NCBI GenBank assembly: GCA_027081495.1
Contig: JALWKJ010000155.1
Location: forward strand, 1 to 44,865
DNA from: Campylobacterales bacterium
GTDB taxonomy: Bacteria > Campylobacterota > Campylobacteria > Campylobacterales > QNZT01
Direction: 5' to 3'
Length of the DNA stretch: 44,865 nucleotides
Each line of letters starts with the position of its first letter. Position 1 is the first letter of the stretch. The notes under the pieces are model-generated. The model saw only the letters and a program-made list of their open reading frames with translations, did no database searches and was not told where the DNA came from. Below, one piece after another: positions 25,523 through 34,265 of the stretch. Both the position numbers and the translations under genes were made by a program.

Positions 25523-26179
25523 TTAAGACTCCTTCTTATTTTTATTTATAAGCTCGTTAGCTTCTTTTTGCCAGGTATCTTCGATTTTACCCTTAATACC
25601 GATTTTCGCGTCAAGCTCGGCAATCTCTTCTTTTGACATTTGCGCAATCTGTTCGATAGAGGTAATACCCTCGGCATTGAGTTTTTTCTCCATTGCGGGA
25701 CCGACGCCGGAAAGAAGTTTAAGATCATTTAAATCCGTCTCTTTTTTAACCGTGCTTTTTTTCGAAACCTCTTTCTCTTTGGGCTGATCTTTTTTTGAAG
25801 CCTCTTTTTCGTTTAGATCTTTTTTTTCTTTCTTAACCGGCGGTGTCGAAGCCTTAGTCTCGGATACCGTCGCAACCTCTACATATATATGAGAGGTGGG
25901 TTTAAGAATTCTTGAGGCCGAACCTCTGGCTCTGGGCTTGAATCTTCTTAAAACCGGACCTTTGTCAACTCTACAAGATACTATACTAACTTCTTCAGGC
26001 TCGTAATCGCCGTTTGCGACTGCGGACGCGATCACTTTGGAAATAATCCCCGCGGCTTTATTGGGCATAAATTCCAAAGACGCCAATGCGAGTTCCGCGT
26101 TCATTCCCTGAACTTCTTGCGCTATCAATCTCGCTTTTGTAGGAGAGAGTCTGATAAACTTCAATGTTGCTTTACTCAT
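25523..26179 (-). CDS. rplV: 50S ribosomal protein L22 fused to HhH domain
   Basis: 218 aa, about twice the usual length (~110). Residues 1-107 are a complete L22 (KFIRLSPTKARLIAQEVQG, then GPVLRRFKPRARGSASRI), whose loop lines the exit tunnel. Residues 108-148 are a Lys/Glu-rich linker. Residues 149-212 form a helix-hairpin-helix module with LKLLSGVGPAMEKKLNAEGI and GIKGKIEDTWQKEA. The same module type is known to me as a tail on L21 and on NuoE in other bacteria. The frame is continuous; no frameshift is apparent. It lies between rpsS and rpsC in standard order. The tail should project from the subunit surface near the tunnel exit; its role is unknown. Confidence 0.93.
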   Translation of the reverse strand: MSKATLKFIRLSPTKARLIAQEVQGMNAELALASLEFMPNKAAGIISKVIASAVANGDYEPEEVSIVSCRVDKGPVLRRFKPRARGSASRILKPTSHIYVEVATVSETKASTPPVKKEKKDLNEKEASKKDQPKEKEVSKKSTVKKETDLNDLKLLSGVGPAMEKKLNAEGITSIEQIAQMSKEEIAELDAKIGIKGKIEDTWQKEANELINKNKKES

Positions 26180-26189
26180 TCTCTTCCCC

Positions 26190-26468
26190 TTAACCTATTT
26201 TCTTCTGAACAGAGCCTTTATGACCCTTAAATGTTCTTGTAGGCGCAAACTCACCCAGTTTATACCCGACATGATTTTCGGTAATATATACCGGTATAAA
26301 ATTTCTTCCGTTATGCACGGTAAAAGTCAAGCCGATCATATCAGGAAGAATAACACTTCTTCTAGACCATGTTTTGATAGGTTTTTTATCGCCGGTCTCT
26401 TGCGCTTTAATCACTTTTTTCATAAGGTGAGCATCAACAAATGGACCTTTTTTTAAACTTCTAGCCAT
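26190..26468 (-). CDS. rpsS: 30S ribosomal protein S19
   Basis: 92 aa, as in E. coli. It sits in the 30S head next to S13. MARSLKKGPFVDAHLMKKV and the C-terminal KLGEFAPTRTFKGHKG are diagnostic. It abuts rplB with no gap. Confidence 0.97.
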   Translation of the reverse strand: MARSLKKGPFVDAHLMKKVIKAQETGDKKPIKTWSRRSVILPDMIGLTFTVHNGRNFIPVYITENHVGYKLGEFAPTRTFKGHKGSVQKKIG

Positions 26469-27299
26469 CTATCTTCCTTTTTTTCTAGAAATAATAAGTT
26501 TATCGCTAGCTTTTTTTCTTCTGGTTTTGTAACCTTTAGTCGGCATACCCCATGGACTTACGGGGTGTCTGCTAGCGTTTGTTTTACCTTCGCCGCCGCC
26601 GTGAGGGTGATCGATCGGGTTCATCGCCGAACCTCTAGTTTGAGGTCTGATTCCTCGGTGTCTATTTCTACCGGCCTTGCCTATAACGACATTCGACCAA
26701 TCTTCATTTCCAACCGTTCCGACCGTAGCCATGCATTCTGAAAGAATTTGTCTCATCTCACCGCTTGGAAGTCTGAGGATTACATATTTCTCCTCTTTAC
26801 CCATAAGTTGAGCATATCCGCCGGCGCTTCTTGCGATCTGTCCGCCTTTACCGGGTTTCATCTCGATATTGTGAATAATAGTACCGATCGGGATATTTTT
26901 CATCTTCATCGCATTTCCCGCTTTTATATCCAAACCGCTTTCGGCGGCTTCTATTTTATCGCCCACTTTCAAACCCGAAGGCTGGATGATATATCTCTTT
27001 TCTCCGTCCGCGTATGTTACAAGAGCGATTCTACAATTTCTATAAGGGTCGTATTCGATCGATGAAACGGTCGCGGGAATTCCCCATTTTCTTCTTTTAA
27101 AATCTATAATTCTGTATTTCTTTTTTGCTCCGGCTTCTCTGTGACGCGAAGTAATTCTACCGTTTGAATTTCTCCCCGCGCTTCTTGAAAGAGTTTTAAG
27201 GAGTCCGGCTACGCTCGGTTTTGCCGTTATATCGCTTGAATCCAATCCTGTCATATAACGGCGGCTGGGCGTATATGGTCTATATGATTTTATCGCCAT
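26469..27299 (-). CDS. rplB: 50S ribosomal protein L2
   Basis: 276 aa. It is essential for subunit association and peptidyl-transferase assembly. RQILSECMATVGTVGNEDW and the C-terminal NPIDHPHGGGEGKTNASRHP carry the conserved His loop. It lies 1 bp after rplW. Confidence 0.98.
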   Translation of the reverse strand: MAIKSYRPYTPSRRYMTGLDSSDITAKPSVAGLLKTLSRSAGRNSNGRITSRHREAGAKKKYRIIDFKRRKWGIPATVSSIEYDPYRNCRIALVTYADGEKRYIIQPSGLKVGDKIEAAESGLDIKAGNAMKMKNIPIGTIIHNIEMKPGKGGQIARSAGGYAQLMGKEEKYVILRLPSGEMRQILSECMATVGTVGNEDWSNVVIGKAGRNRHRGIRPQTRGSAMNPIDHPHGGGEGKTNASRHPVSPWGMPTKGYKTRRKKASDKLIISRKKGR

Positions 27300-27300
27300 C

Positions 27301-27582
27301 TTATACCTCCAAACTTTCTATTTTCGCGCCTTCGGGCAATTTTACATAGAATTTTTTATAATCTTCTCTTTTACCCTCTACGCCTCTAAACTTTTTCACT
27401 TTTCCGCTCATTCTCATCGAGTTGACTCTCAAAGGAACAAATCCGAAATATTCTCTTAAAACTTCTTTCAAGCCGTTTTTAGTCATTCTCGGACTTGTCT
27501 GTATAACTACGACGCCGTCTTCTTGAAGACCTAAGCTTTTTTCAGTGTATAAAATTGTTTTAATATCCGTAATATCTGCCAT
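27301..27582 (-). CDS. rplW: 50S ribosomal protein L23
   Basis: 93 aa. It docks trigger factor and SRP at the tunnel exit. The sequence has LYTEKSLGLQEDGVVVIQTS and VNSMRMSGKVKKFRGVEGKR, matching the family. It lies 1 bp after rplD. Confidence 0.94.
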   Translation of the reverse strand: MADITDIKTILYTEKSLGLQEDGVVVIQTSPRMTKNGLKEVLREYFGFVPLRVNSMRMSGKVKKFRGVEGKREDYKKFYVKLPEGAKIESLEV

Positions 27583-27583
27583 C

Positions 27584-28198
27584 TTAGCCCTCTTTTGTTA
27601 ATTGATCATATACGCTTTTTTCGATTACGATTGAATCAAAAGCCGCCACTGTAAAAGCATTTACTTCATTTGGCTCTACAAGATACGCGTTTGAAAGATT
27701 TCTAAAAGCGTAAAAACTTTTTTCATCTATAAGGTCTTTGACTATCAATGCGTCTCTAACGGCCAAATTTTTAACGATTGTCGCGGCATCTTTCGTTTTG
27801 CCTGATTCAACAGCTATATTTTCAACAATAAACAATTTCCCGTTTTTCGCTTTTTCGGCTATCGCGCACTCAAGAGCGGCTCTTTTTTGTTTCTTGTTTA
27901 TTTTTTGATTATAGTTTCTGTTGTTTTTTGGACCATGAGCGACTCCACCGCCTACCCATATAGGACTTCTTGTTGAACCGGCTCTTGCTCGTCCGCCTCC
28001 TTTTTGGGCATAAGGTTTTTTACCGCCGCCTCTTACCTCTGATCTTGTTTTTGTTTTTGCGCTGTTGGCTCTAAGAGCCGCCTGATAAGATTTTACATAC
28101 AAGTATAAATTGTGAGGATTCACTTCAAAAAACGAAGCGGGCAATTCCGCCTCGCCGCTTTTTTTAAGGTTGTTATCCAATACTATAGCTTTACTCAT
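27584..28198 (-). CDS. rplD: 50S ribosomal protein L4
   Basis: 204 aa. Its extended loop (TRSEVRGGGKKPYAQKGGG, then RARAGSTRSPIWVGGGVAHG) forms the tunnel constriction. E. coli L4 also represses the S10 operon; whether that applies here cannot be seen. It overlaps rplC by 4 bp. Confidence 0.97.
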   Translation of the reverse strand: MSKAIVLDNNLKKSGEAELPASFFEVNPHNLYLYVKSYQAALRANSAKTKTRSEVRGGGKKPYAQKGGGRARAGSTRSPIWVGGGVAHGPKNNRNYNQKINKKQKRAALECAIAEKAKNGKLFIVENIAVESGKTKDAATIVKNLAVRDALIVKDLIDEKSFYAFRNLSNAYLVEPNEVNAFTVAAFDSIVIEKSVYDQLTKEG

Positions 28199-28776
28199 TT
28201 TACTATCCTTATCTTACCTAACGCTCCATTGGCTCCGGGAATCGCGCCTTTTAACGCAAGCACGCCGGTTTCGCCGTCAAATGAAACGATTTCGTTTTTA
28301 ACCGTTACTTTTACATTTCCATACTGTCCGGGCATCTTTTGACCGGGCTGAACACGACCGGGCCACTCTGCGTTTCCGATAGATCCTACTCGTCTATGAA
28401 ACCTTGATCCATGCGCTCCGGGACCTCCGGCAAAGCCGTGTCTTTTAATCGCGCCGCTAAAACCTCTACCTTTGGTGTTAAAAGTCGATTTTACCGTTTT
28501 AGCCTCTTTCAAAGGCGCCGTATCGAGATCTCCGATCTCTTCGTTTGAAACACAAAGCGTTATAAACTTGTTGTATTCCGGGGTCAGGTTATATTTTTTT
28601 TGCTGACCTTTTATAGCTTTATTGCTTTTCTTGCCGCCGCTATAAGCCACAACCGCTTTTTTATTCTCACCGACTTCACACACTTTAGCATCTACTATCT
28701 TTACTAGCGTGACGGGAACCGACGGAACCGCAACCGTTCTTGACATTCCGATTTTTTCTACTATATATTCCATCAT
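28195..28776 (-). CDS. rplC: 50S ribosomal protein L3
   Basis: 193 aa, slightly shorter than E. coli L3 (209). It nucleates 50S assembly and reaches the peptidyl-transferase centre by the loop around HRRVGSIGNAEWPGRVQPGQ. The first of two adjacent ATGs is used; AAGGA is 4 nt upstream. It lies 6 bp after rpsJ. Confidence 0.96.
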   Translation of the reverse strand: MMEYIVEKIGMSRTVAVPSVPVTLVKIVDAKVCEVGENKKAVVAYSGGKKSNKAIKGQQKKYNLTPEYNKFITLCVSNEEIGDLDTAPLKEAKTVKSTFNTKGRGFSGAIKRHGFAGGPGAHGSRFHRRVGSIGNAEWPGRVQPGQKMPGQYGNVKVTVKNEIVSFDGETGVLALKGAIPGANGALGKIRIVK

Positions 28777-28782
28777 CTATCC

Positions 28783-29094
28783 TTATTTCATCGCTCGAAC
28801 TTCAACATTTACCTCTGGCGCGAGGTCAAGTTTCATTAGCGAATCAACCGTATCCGTTGTTGCCGACACGATATCTATAAGTCGTGCATGCATTCGCATT
28901 TCAAATTGTTCGCGTGAATCTTTGTTTACATGAGGAGATCTAAGTACCGTGTACTTTTTAATCTTTGTAGGTAGAGGAATAGGACCTCTAATTTCCGCAC
29001 CTGTTCTCTTGACGGCATCAACTATAGCCGCAACAGACCTGTCTAAAACTCTGTGATCATAAGCCTTAAGCTTAAGTCTAATTTTTTCCATCAA
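28783..29094 (-). CDS. rpsJ: 30S ribosomal protein S10
   Basis: 103 aa, as in E. coli. It is a 30S head protein and antitermination partner of NusB. IRLKLKAYDHRVLDRSVAAI and RGPIPLPTKIKKYTVLRSPH are diagnostic. It is the first gene of the ribosomal block; AAGGG precedes the ATG and a strong promoter lies about 50 bp upstream. Confidence 0.97.
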   Translation of the reverse strand: MMEKIRLKLKAYDHRVLDRSVAAIVDAVKRTGAEIRGPIPLPTKIKKYTVLRSPHVNKDSREQFEMRMHARLIDIVSATTDTVDSLMKLDLAPEVNVEVRAMK

Positions 29095-29146
29095 TTTCCC
29101 TTAAAAGAACTTGTCAAACTATAATCTGACACAAATTTGAACCCGG

Positions 29147-29175
29147 AGTATACAACATTAAGTATTGAAAGTCAA
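29147..29175 (-). promoter_or_regulatory. rpsJ: Sigma-70 promoter of the S10 operon
   Basis: The minus strand has TTGACT (29175-29170), a 17-bp spacer and TATACT (29152-29147), each one mismatch from consensus. A start near 29140 gives a leader of about 45 nt to rpsJ. A clear -35 is notable because Campylobacterota vegetative promoters often lack one. Confidence 0.8.
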
Positions 29176-29208
29176 TAATTTTCGGGCTTTTTTACGAAAC
29201 AATTTTAA

Positions 29209-29237
29209 ATTTGTTTCCTTTATGCAAGGAAACAAAT
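29209..29237 (-). terminator. pssA: Stem-loop after pssA
   Basis: ATTTGTTTCCTT (29209-29220) and 29226-29237 pair over 12 bp around a 5-nt loop. On the minus strand TTTAAAATT follows. It lies 61 bp past the pssA stop and just upstream of the S10 promoter, so it probably insulates the two. Confidence 0.65.
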
Positions 29238-29297
29238 AAATGTAAAGTGAAATAGATTAAATATAATAACTCTCTTTTCTTAAGAAGTATTTCATGA

Positions 29298-29849
29298 TTA
29301 CGGGTGAGGTATTTTTACTTTCGAGTTCAAAAGATAAGCAATCAAAACAACTAAAAGTAGTATAAAATAGATATTTGAAACTATTTCATAACTATAAAGC
29401 AGATATAAAACCCACAGAAGTATAGCTCCAAGCGGGGTTGGAATCCCTTCAAAATACTTAGCGACACTGCCCGCTTCACTTTTGAGATTAAATTCGATTA
29501 ATCGTCTCAATCCGCTTATAATGTAAAAAATAAAAACGACTCCCCCAAGCAACAATTCAAATTCATTACTCTTCTTTAATGCATAAAAGAGTAAAAAAGC
29601 CGGCATCAATACGAAAGAGACAAAATCGGCGAACGAGTCAAGCTGCACGCCGAATTCACAGGAGAGATTAAAACGCCTTGCTATCTTGCCGTCGGCGATG
29701 TCTAAAGCGCCGGCGATCCAAGCTAAAATAATAGCCGCCGTAAAATTATTCTTTTGGATAAAGTAGATAGCGATAACGCCCAAAGAGATATTGGCAAATG
29801 TAACGATATTTGCTAAATTAAATCTATTGTCTTTATCATATAAATTCAT
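29298..29849 (-). CDS. pssA: CDP-diacylglycerol-serine O-phosphatidyltransferase
   Basis: 183 aa membrane protein, several hydrophobic segments. It makes phosphatidylserine from CDP-diacylglycerol and serine, the first step to phosphatidylethanolamine. The CDP-alcohol phosphotransferase motif D-G-x2-A-R-x8-G-x3-D-x3-D fits exactly at D53, G54, A57, R58, G67, D71 and D75. The N-terminal FNLANIVTFANISLG and LRRLIEFN segments match the PssA branch rather than PgsA. It is transcribed away from the gene at 29944 and has its own terminator. Confidence 0.88.
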   Translation of the reverse strand: MNLYDKDNRFNLANIVTFANISLGVIAIYFIQKNNFTAAIILAWIAGALDIADGKIARRFNLSCEFGVQLDSFADFVSFVLMPAFLLFYALKKSNEFELLLGGVVFIFYIISGLRRLIEFNLKSEAGSVAKYFEGIPTPLGAILLWVLYLLYSYEIVSNIYFILLLVVLIAYLLNSKVKIPHP

Positions 29850-29904
29850 GTAAAAACCTTTATCGATATCTTAGTGATATTATATCCAAGTCGATGTTTT
29901 AATT

Positions 29905-29913
29905 TGCTATACT
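29905..29913 (+). promoter_or_regulatory. Extended -10 for the gene at 29944
   Basis: TGCTATACT: TGn plus TATACT at 29908-29913, one mismatch from TATAAT. It starts 39 bp before the ATG. No -35 match at 16-18 bp. Confidence 0.55.
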
Positions 29914-29943
29914 TTTAGCGTTATTTTAACACTAAGGAAAACA

Positions 29944-30234
29944 ATGGCGCAAACTAAAAAAGTGGTATTCGTAGCCAAAGAGGGCTGTATAGAGGATTTA
30001 AAACGGCTTTTAACCGATATGGTCAAGCCTTCGAGAGCCGAAAAGGGATCTCTTTTGTATCATATATATCAGATGAAAGAAAAACCCGATACTTTCGTGG
30101 TTATTGAAACTTGGGAAAACGAAGAGGCGCTTGAGGGGCATAGAAATTCGAGTCACTACAAATATTATAAAAGTCATTTTGAACAATTTACGGCTGAAAA
30201 ATACTCGGACGAACTAATTGAGCTGGGAGAATAA
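29944..30234 (+). CDS. Antibiotic biosynthesis monooxygenase (ABM) fold protein
   Basis: 96 aa, one ferredoxin-like ABM domain. The pattern is a first strand KKVVFVAKEG, a helix with LKRLLTDMVKPSRAEKGSLL, then YHIYQMKEKPDTFVVIETWE and a C-terminal helix starting HRNSSHYKYY. Members include YgiN-type quinol monooxygenases and heme-degrading proteins; the conserved His (HYKYYKSHF) is typical of the ygiN-like group. Substrate unknown. AAGGA precedes the ATG. It is convergent with tpiA (8 bp apart) and divergent from pssA, so it is probably transcribed alone. Confidence 0.8.
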   Translation: MAQTKKVVFVAKEGCIEDLKRLLTDMVKPSRAEKGSLLYHIYQMKEKPDTFVVIETWENEEALEGHRNSSHYKYYKSHFEQFTAEKYSDELIELGE

Positions 30235-30242
30235 TCCCCGGC

Positions 30243-30950
30243 TCACAGCTCATCGGCTATCGCGATCATTTGACAAAAAGTGTCGATATCCCAGCTTGCG
30301 GTTCCCACAAGAACACCGTCACACTCTCGTATCTGCAAAATCTCTCTCGTGTTTGCGACTTTGACGCTTCCACCGTACAACAGAGGAGCTTTTATCTTTT
30401 CTCTAAGCTTTGTCAAAGTCTCGTCAATCTGCTCTATCGAAGCGCTAAGCCCCGTTCCGATCGCCCATACCGGCTCATAGGCGATAATTAACTTTTCATA
30501 AGTCAAGTCTATCCCCTCAAGCTGAGCTTCGCAATATTTCATAACGGACTTTATACCCTCTTGTCTTACCTCTTGCGGTTCTCCTATACAATAAACTATT
30601 TCAAATCCGTTTTGCTTAAAAAAATCAAATTTTTTAGAGCAAAGTTCCTGAGATTCTTTGAAGATATGGCGTCTTTCACTATGACCTACAAGAGTGGTTT
30701 TTAAATTAAACTCCTCTATCTGCTCCAAACCTATTTCACCCGTAAAAGAGCCGTTTAAAACAGGATATGCGTTTTGCGCGCCGACGATGATTTCACTTGA
30801 GAACTCAAACGAATCAAGCGCGCTGGAAGGAGGAAAAACCATGACTTTTTGTTTGCTGCCGCTTTCATTCATAAAATTATCGAGTTTTTTTAGATACTCT
30901 TTTGTGCCGGCTCTCGTATTGTTTGTTTTAAAATTTGAAGCTATTATCAT
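30243..30950 (-). CDS. tpiA: Triosephosphate isomerase
   Basis: 235 aa, short like other Campylobacterota TpiA (E. coli 255). It interconverts dihydroxyacetone phosphate and glyceraldehyde 3-phosphate. K8 (in SNFK), H90 (VGHSERR) and E159 (AYEPVWAIGTG) are the catalytic set. It overlaps pgk by 4 bp and is the last gene of gap-pgk-tpiA, the same order as gapA-pgk-tpiA in C. jejuni. Confidence 0.95.
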   Translation of the reverse strand: MIIASNFKTNNTRAGTKEYLKKLDNFMNESGSKQKVMVFPPSSALDSFEFSSEIIVGAQNAYPVLNGSFTGEIGLEQIEEFNLKTTLVGHSERRHIFKESQELCSKKFDFFKQNGFEIVYCIGEPQEVRQEGIKSVMKYCEAQLEGIDLTYEKLIIAYEPVWAIGTGLSASIEQIDETLTKLREKIKAPLLYGGSVKVANTREILQIRECDGVLVGTASWDIDTFCQMIAIADEL

Positions 30951-32155
30951 GACATATTAGCCTTTCTAACCGCTTCGATACCGGGAAGCATTTTTCCCTC
31001 CAAAAGCTCCAGACTCGCGCCGCCGCCCGTGGAGATAAAAGTCATCTCGTCGATATCTCCGGCTCTTTGCACAACATCCGCCGTATCTCCTCCTCCGACA
31101 ATCGTCGTCGCATGCGATTCGGCTATATAATGACTCATCATCAAAGATCCTTTGGAATATTTATCCATCTCATAAACACCCATTGGACCGTTCCATAAAA
31201 TCGTCTGCGCGTCATTGAGAGCTTCTCTAAAAAGTCTGTTTGTAGCAGGTCCCACATCAAGTCCCATCCACCCTTTGGGCACCTCTTGAATCGGTAGATA
31301 TTTCACCGGAGCGCTCTCGTTAAGCTCGGGAGAAACAACCAAATCAACCGGTAAATACAACTTCACGCCCCGACCCATCGCGCGGTATATAATTTTTTTA
31401 GCGTCTTCGATCAAATGATCCTCAACCAATGAATTTCCGACCTCGTAACCTTGCGCTTTTAAAAAAGTAAACGCCATCCCTCCGCCGATAATGAGCTTGT
31501 CTATCTTATCGATCAAATTCACGAGAGCTTGAAGCTTGCCGGAAACCTTACTTCCGCCTACAACGGCTACAAACGGTCGTATGGGAGTCATAACGGATTT
31601 ATAGAAAAAGTTAACCTCTTTTTGCATCAAAAAACCGGCGGCTTTGTGATCCTTGTCAAAAAGCGCCGGAAGGGCGAAAATGGAAGCGTGTTTTCTGTGA
31701 CTGGCGCCAAACGCGTCGTTTACATAAAAATCCGCCATAGAAGCAAGCCGCTTGGCAAACTCTTCGTCGTTTGCGGTTTCGCCGGGATTATATCTGAGAT
31801 TTTCAAGCAATAACACATTGCCTGATTCAAGACTTTGCGCCGACTCTATCGTATCGTCGCCGACAACATTTTCCGCCATTAAAACATCTTGCTTTAAAAG
31901 AGTTTTCAATCTTTTGGCGACGGGCTTTAGGGAATCTTTCTCTTCATTCCACTCTCCCGGTTTTGGACGACCGTAGTGACTTGCGAGTATGATTTTACAA
32001 TCTCTGTCTATACAATAGCGAATCGTCGGTAAAGCGGATCTGATTCTCCTATCGTCGCTTATATTTCCAAATTCGTCTTTTGGCACATTGAAATCGCACC
32101 TGATAAGTACTCTTTTGCCTTCTAAATCAAGCTCTTTTATAGATAAAAGTTCCAT
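30947..32155 (-). CDS. pgk: Phosphoglycerate kinase
   Basis: 402 aa. It transfers phosphate between 1,3-bisphosphoglycerate and ADP. N-terminal substrate-binding RCDFNVPKDEFGNISDDRRI and SHYGRPKPGE, the hinge LMQKEVNFF, and the C-terminal nucleotide site GGGDTADVV ... STGGGASLELLEG are all intact. It lies 9 bp after gap. Confidence 0.97.
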   Translation of the reverse strand: MELLSIKELDLEGKRVLIRCDFNVPKDEFGNISDDRRIRSALPTIRYCIDRDCKIILASHYGRPKPGEWNEEKDSLKPVAKRLKTLLKQDVLMAENVVGDDTIESAQSLESGNVLLLENLRYNPGETANDEEFAKRLASMADFYVNDAFGASHRKHASIFALPALFDKDHKAAGFLMQKEVNFFYKSVMTPIRPFVAVVGGSKVSGKLQALVNLIDKIDKLIIGGGMAFTFLKAQGYEVGNSLVEDHLIEDAKKIIYRAMGRGVKLYLPVDLVVSPELNESAPVKYLPIQEVPKGWMGLDVGPATNRLFREALNDAQTILWNGPMGVYEMDKYSKGSLMMSHYIAESHATTIVGGGDTADVVQRAGDIDEMTFISTGGGASLELLEGKMLPGIEAVRKANMS

Positions 32156-32164
32156 TGCCTTCCT

Positions 32165-33169
32165 TTATGATTTTGCGATATGTAAAGCCATATCTATAAG
32201 TCTGCAGCTATAACCCCATTCATTGTCGTACCAAGCCATGACTTTGACGAAATTGCCCTCAACCACCTGAGTCAAATCGGCAGCCACTATAGCGCTGATA
32301 GGAGACCCGATAAAATCGGACGACACCCTTTTGTCGTAATCTACCTCTATATAGTTTTTCATATTCGCTTTTTGCGCCGCTTCAAAAGCCGCGTTTACCT
32401 CTTCTTTGGATGTCTTCTTTTTTACTACGACATTTAAATCGATCATGGAGACATCGGGAGTCGGCACGCGAATAGACTGACCGTTTAGTTTTCCCTTAAG
32501 ATGAGGCAAGACCAGACCTATGGCTTTTGCGGCTCCTGTAGTCGTAGGAATCATATTTACCGCGGCGGCTCTTGCCCGTCTTGGATCTTTTTTGTGCTTG
32601 ACATCGAGAATATTTTGATCGTTCGTATATGAATGAACCGTAGTCACAAGCCCTTTTTCTATTTCGAAAGAGTCGTCTATGACTTTTGTAACCGGCGCGA
32701 GACAGTTTGTCGTACAACTGGCGTTTGAGACGATTTTTTGACCGTTATATTCATGTTCGTTTACACCCATGACGAATGTCGCCGTCTCTTTATCTTTTGC
32801 GGGAGCCGAAAAAAGTACTTTTTTTATGCCTTTGTCCAAGTAAGGCTGCGATTTTTCCTGTGTATAAAACGCTCCGGTACACTCGAGCAAAACCTCGGCG
32901 CCATACTTCGCGAAATCAAGATTTTCGGGATCTCTATCGTTTAAAAATTTTACTTTCGATTTTCCAATCCGCATATAATCGTCTTCCAATATCTCTACGG
33001 TATCGTCAAATGTACCGTGAACGCTATCGTATTTTAAAAGATATCTCGTCATCTGCCGATCTGTCGTGTCGTTCACCGCAACAAGCTCGATATCGTCTCT
33101 GTCGTTAATGATTCTCGCGACACATCTTCCTATGCGCCCAAAACCGGTTATAGCCACTTTCAAAGCCAT
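32165..33169 (-). CDS. gap: Glyceraldehyde-3-phosphate dehydrogenase, type I
   Basis: 334 aa. The catalytic Cys152 is in SNASCTTNCLAP, and the NAD site has GFGRIGR at 9-15. D34 (VNDTTD) at the adenine-ribose position favours NAD over NADP. The C-terminal WYDNEWGYSCRL is conserved. It is the first gene of gap-pgk-tpiA, divergent from nadD, with a promoter-like site 25-50 bp upstream. Direction (glycolytic or gluconeogenic) cannot be told; many chemolithotrophic relatives run it toward sugar synthesis. Confidence 0.97.
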   Translation of the reverse strand: MALKVAITGFGRIGRCVARIINDRDDIELVAVNDTTDRQMTRYLLKYDSVHGTFDDTVEILEDDYMRIGKSKVKFLNDRDPENLDFAKYGAEVLLECTGAFYTQEKSQPYLDKGIKKVLFSAPAKDKETATFVMGVNEHEYNGQKIVSNASCTTNCLAPVTKVIDDSFEIEKGLVTTVHSYTNDQNILDVKHKKDPRRARAAAVNMIPTTTGAAKAIGLVLPHLKGKLNGQSIRVPTPDVSMIDLNVVVKKKTSKEEVNAAFEAAQKANMKNYIEVDYDKRVSSDFIGSPISAIVAADLTQVVEGNFVKVMAWYDNEWGYSCRLIDMALHIAKS

Positions 33170-33191
33170 TTATACCCCTTTAGTAAATTTT

Positions 33192-33219
33192 ATGATAATA
33201 TATTTATCCAAACGGTCAA
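33192..33219 (-). promoter_or_regulatory. gap: Likely promoter of gap-pgk-tpiA
   Basis: The minus strand reads TTGACC (33219-33214), a 16-bp spacer and TATCAT (33197-33192). Each element has one mismatch to consensus. The start would be about 15-20 nt before the gap ATG. The rest of the 120-bp divergent spacer is AT-rich with no other clear site. Confidence 0.45.
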
Positions 33220-33289
33220 ATATATTAAAAATATCGTAATAATATTTTATATTAATATTTTAAGTTAAATAAGGTTTAAAACAGTTTAA

Positions 33290-33877
33290 ATGAAAATAGC
33301 AATTTTCGGAGGAAGCTTCGATCCGCCGCATATAGGTCATCGACAAATCATACAAAAAGCCCTTCAAAAGCTTGATATAGACACGCTATTTGTCGTGCCG
33401 ACTTATTTGAATCCTTTTAAAGAAAATTTTTTCGCACCGCCGCATTTGAGATATAAATGGGTAAAAAAGTTACTTTTACCCTACAAAAAAGTAAAAGTTC
33501 TTGACTATGAGATAAAAAAAAACCGTCCCGTCTCTACATACGAAACACTATCTTATATTCAAAAAAAATACAATCCAAAAAAGATATATATCATAATCGG
33601 AGCGGATAATATCAAATCTTTAAAAAAATGGAAAAACTATAGAAAACTTGAAAAAAAAGTCGAATTTATCGTCGCTACGAGAAAAAATATTAAAATTCCC
33701 GCCAACTTGAAAAAACTCGAGGTAAATGCTAATATAAGTTCAACGGATTTAAGGGAAAAACCTGATTTAAAAGCTCTTCCGAAATCTATTGCAAACAAAA
33801 TTTTAAAATATTACAAATCTAAAAAACAAAAGGAACAAAATGGACGACAAAATCGAAACTATAGTACGCCTGCTTGA
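33290..33877 (+). CDS. nadD: Nicotinate-nucleotide adenylyltransferase
   Basis: 195 aa. It makes deamido-NAD from nicotinate mononucleotide and ATP. The nucleotidyltransferase motif GGSFDPPHIGH is at 7-17, with the HxGH pair H14 and H17, and INANISSTDLRE-like ISSTDLRE near the C-terminus. The start fits the family although AAGG is 14 nt away. It ends inside rsfS, with a 38-bp overlap in another frame; both proteins are complete, so this is a true overlap and not a frameshift. Confidence 0.93.
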   Translation: MKIAIFGGSFDPPHIGHRQIIQKALQKLDIDTLFVVPTYLNPFKENFFAPPHLRYKWVKKLLLPYKKVKVLDYEIKKNRPVSTYETLSYIQKKYNPKKIYIIIGADNIKSLKKWKNYRKLEKKVEFIVATRKNIKIPANLKKLEVNANISSTDLREKPDLKALPKSIANKILKYYKSKKQKEQNGRQNRNYSTPA

Positions 33878-34187
33878 CGATAAAAAAGCGGAAAATATAC
33901 AGGTATTTGACATGAGAGGCAAAGATTATCTAGTTGATGATGTAATCATAGCCACGACTTTAGGGCAAAAGCACGGCGACGCGCTGCTTGATTATTTAAA
34001 ACCGATTATTAAAGAACTCGGAGAATCCGTCCTTCATACCGATAAAGCCGATGAATGGATCGTCTTGGATCTCGGCGATATGCTAATTCACCTTATGACT
34101 CCCGAACACAGAACGAAATATAGTATAGAAGAGTTTCTCACTCGGCAAAAACAACAAAAAAATATTACGGATAGTTACATCGAGTAA
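33840..34187 (+). CDS. rsfS: Ribosome silencing factor RsfS (iojap/YbeB)
   Basis: 115 aa. It binds L14 and blocks subunit joining when nutrients are low. The sequence shows FDMRGKDYLVDDVIIATTLG and DEWIVLDLGDMLIHLMTPEH, both diagnostic. AGGA lies 5 nt before the ATG, within nadD. The nadD-rsfS pair is widespread and matches C. jejuni. Its ribosomal target, rplN, is also in the window at 23600. Confidence 0.95.
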   Translation: MDDKIETIVRLLDDKKAENIQVFDMRGKDYLVDDVIIATTLGQKHGDALLDYLKPIIKELGESVLHTDKADEWIVLDLGDMLIHLMTPEHRTKYSIEEFLTRQKQQKNITDSYIE

Positions 34188-34265
34188 CATGATTTTATAG
34201 ATTGTAAATATTTTTGTTCAAATCGTAAATAAAAAGGCTAAACCGACCGATCTGTTTGAAGATCA

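Noticed and set aside
33840..33877. Apparent frameshift where nadD and rsfS overlap by 38 bp
   Set aside because: Both proteins have full-length family features and rsfS has its own ribosome-binding site, so it is a true overlap.
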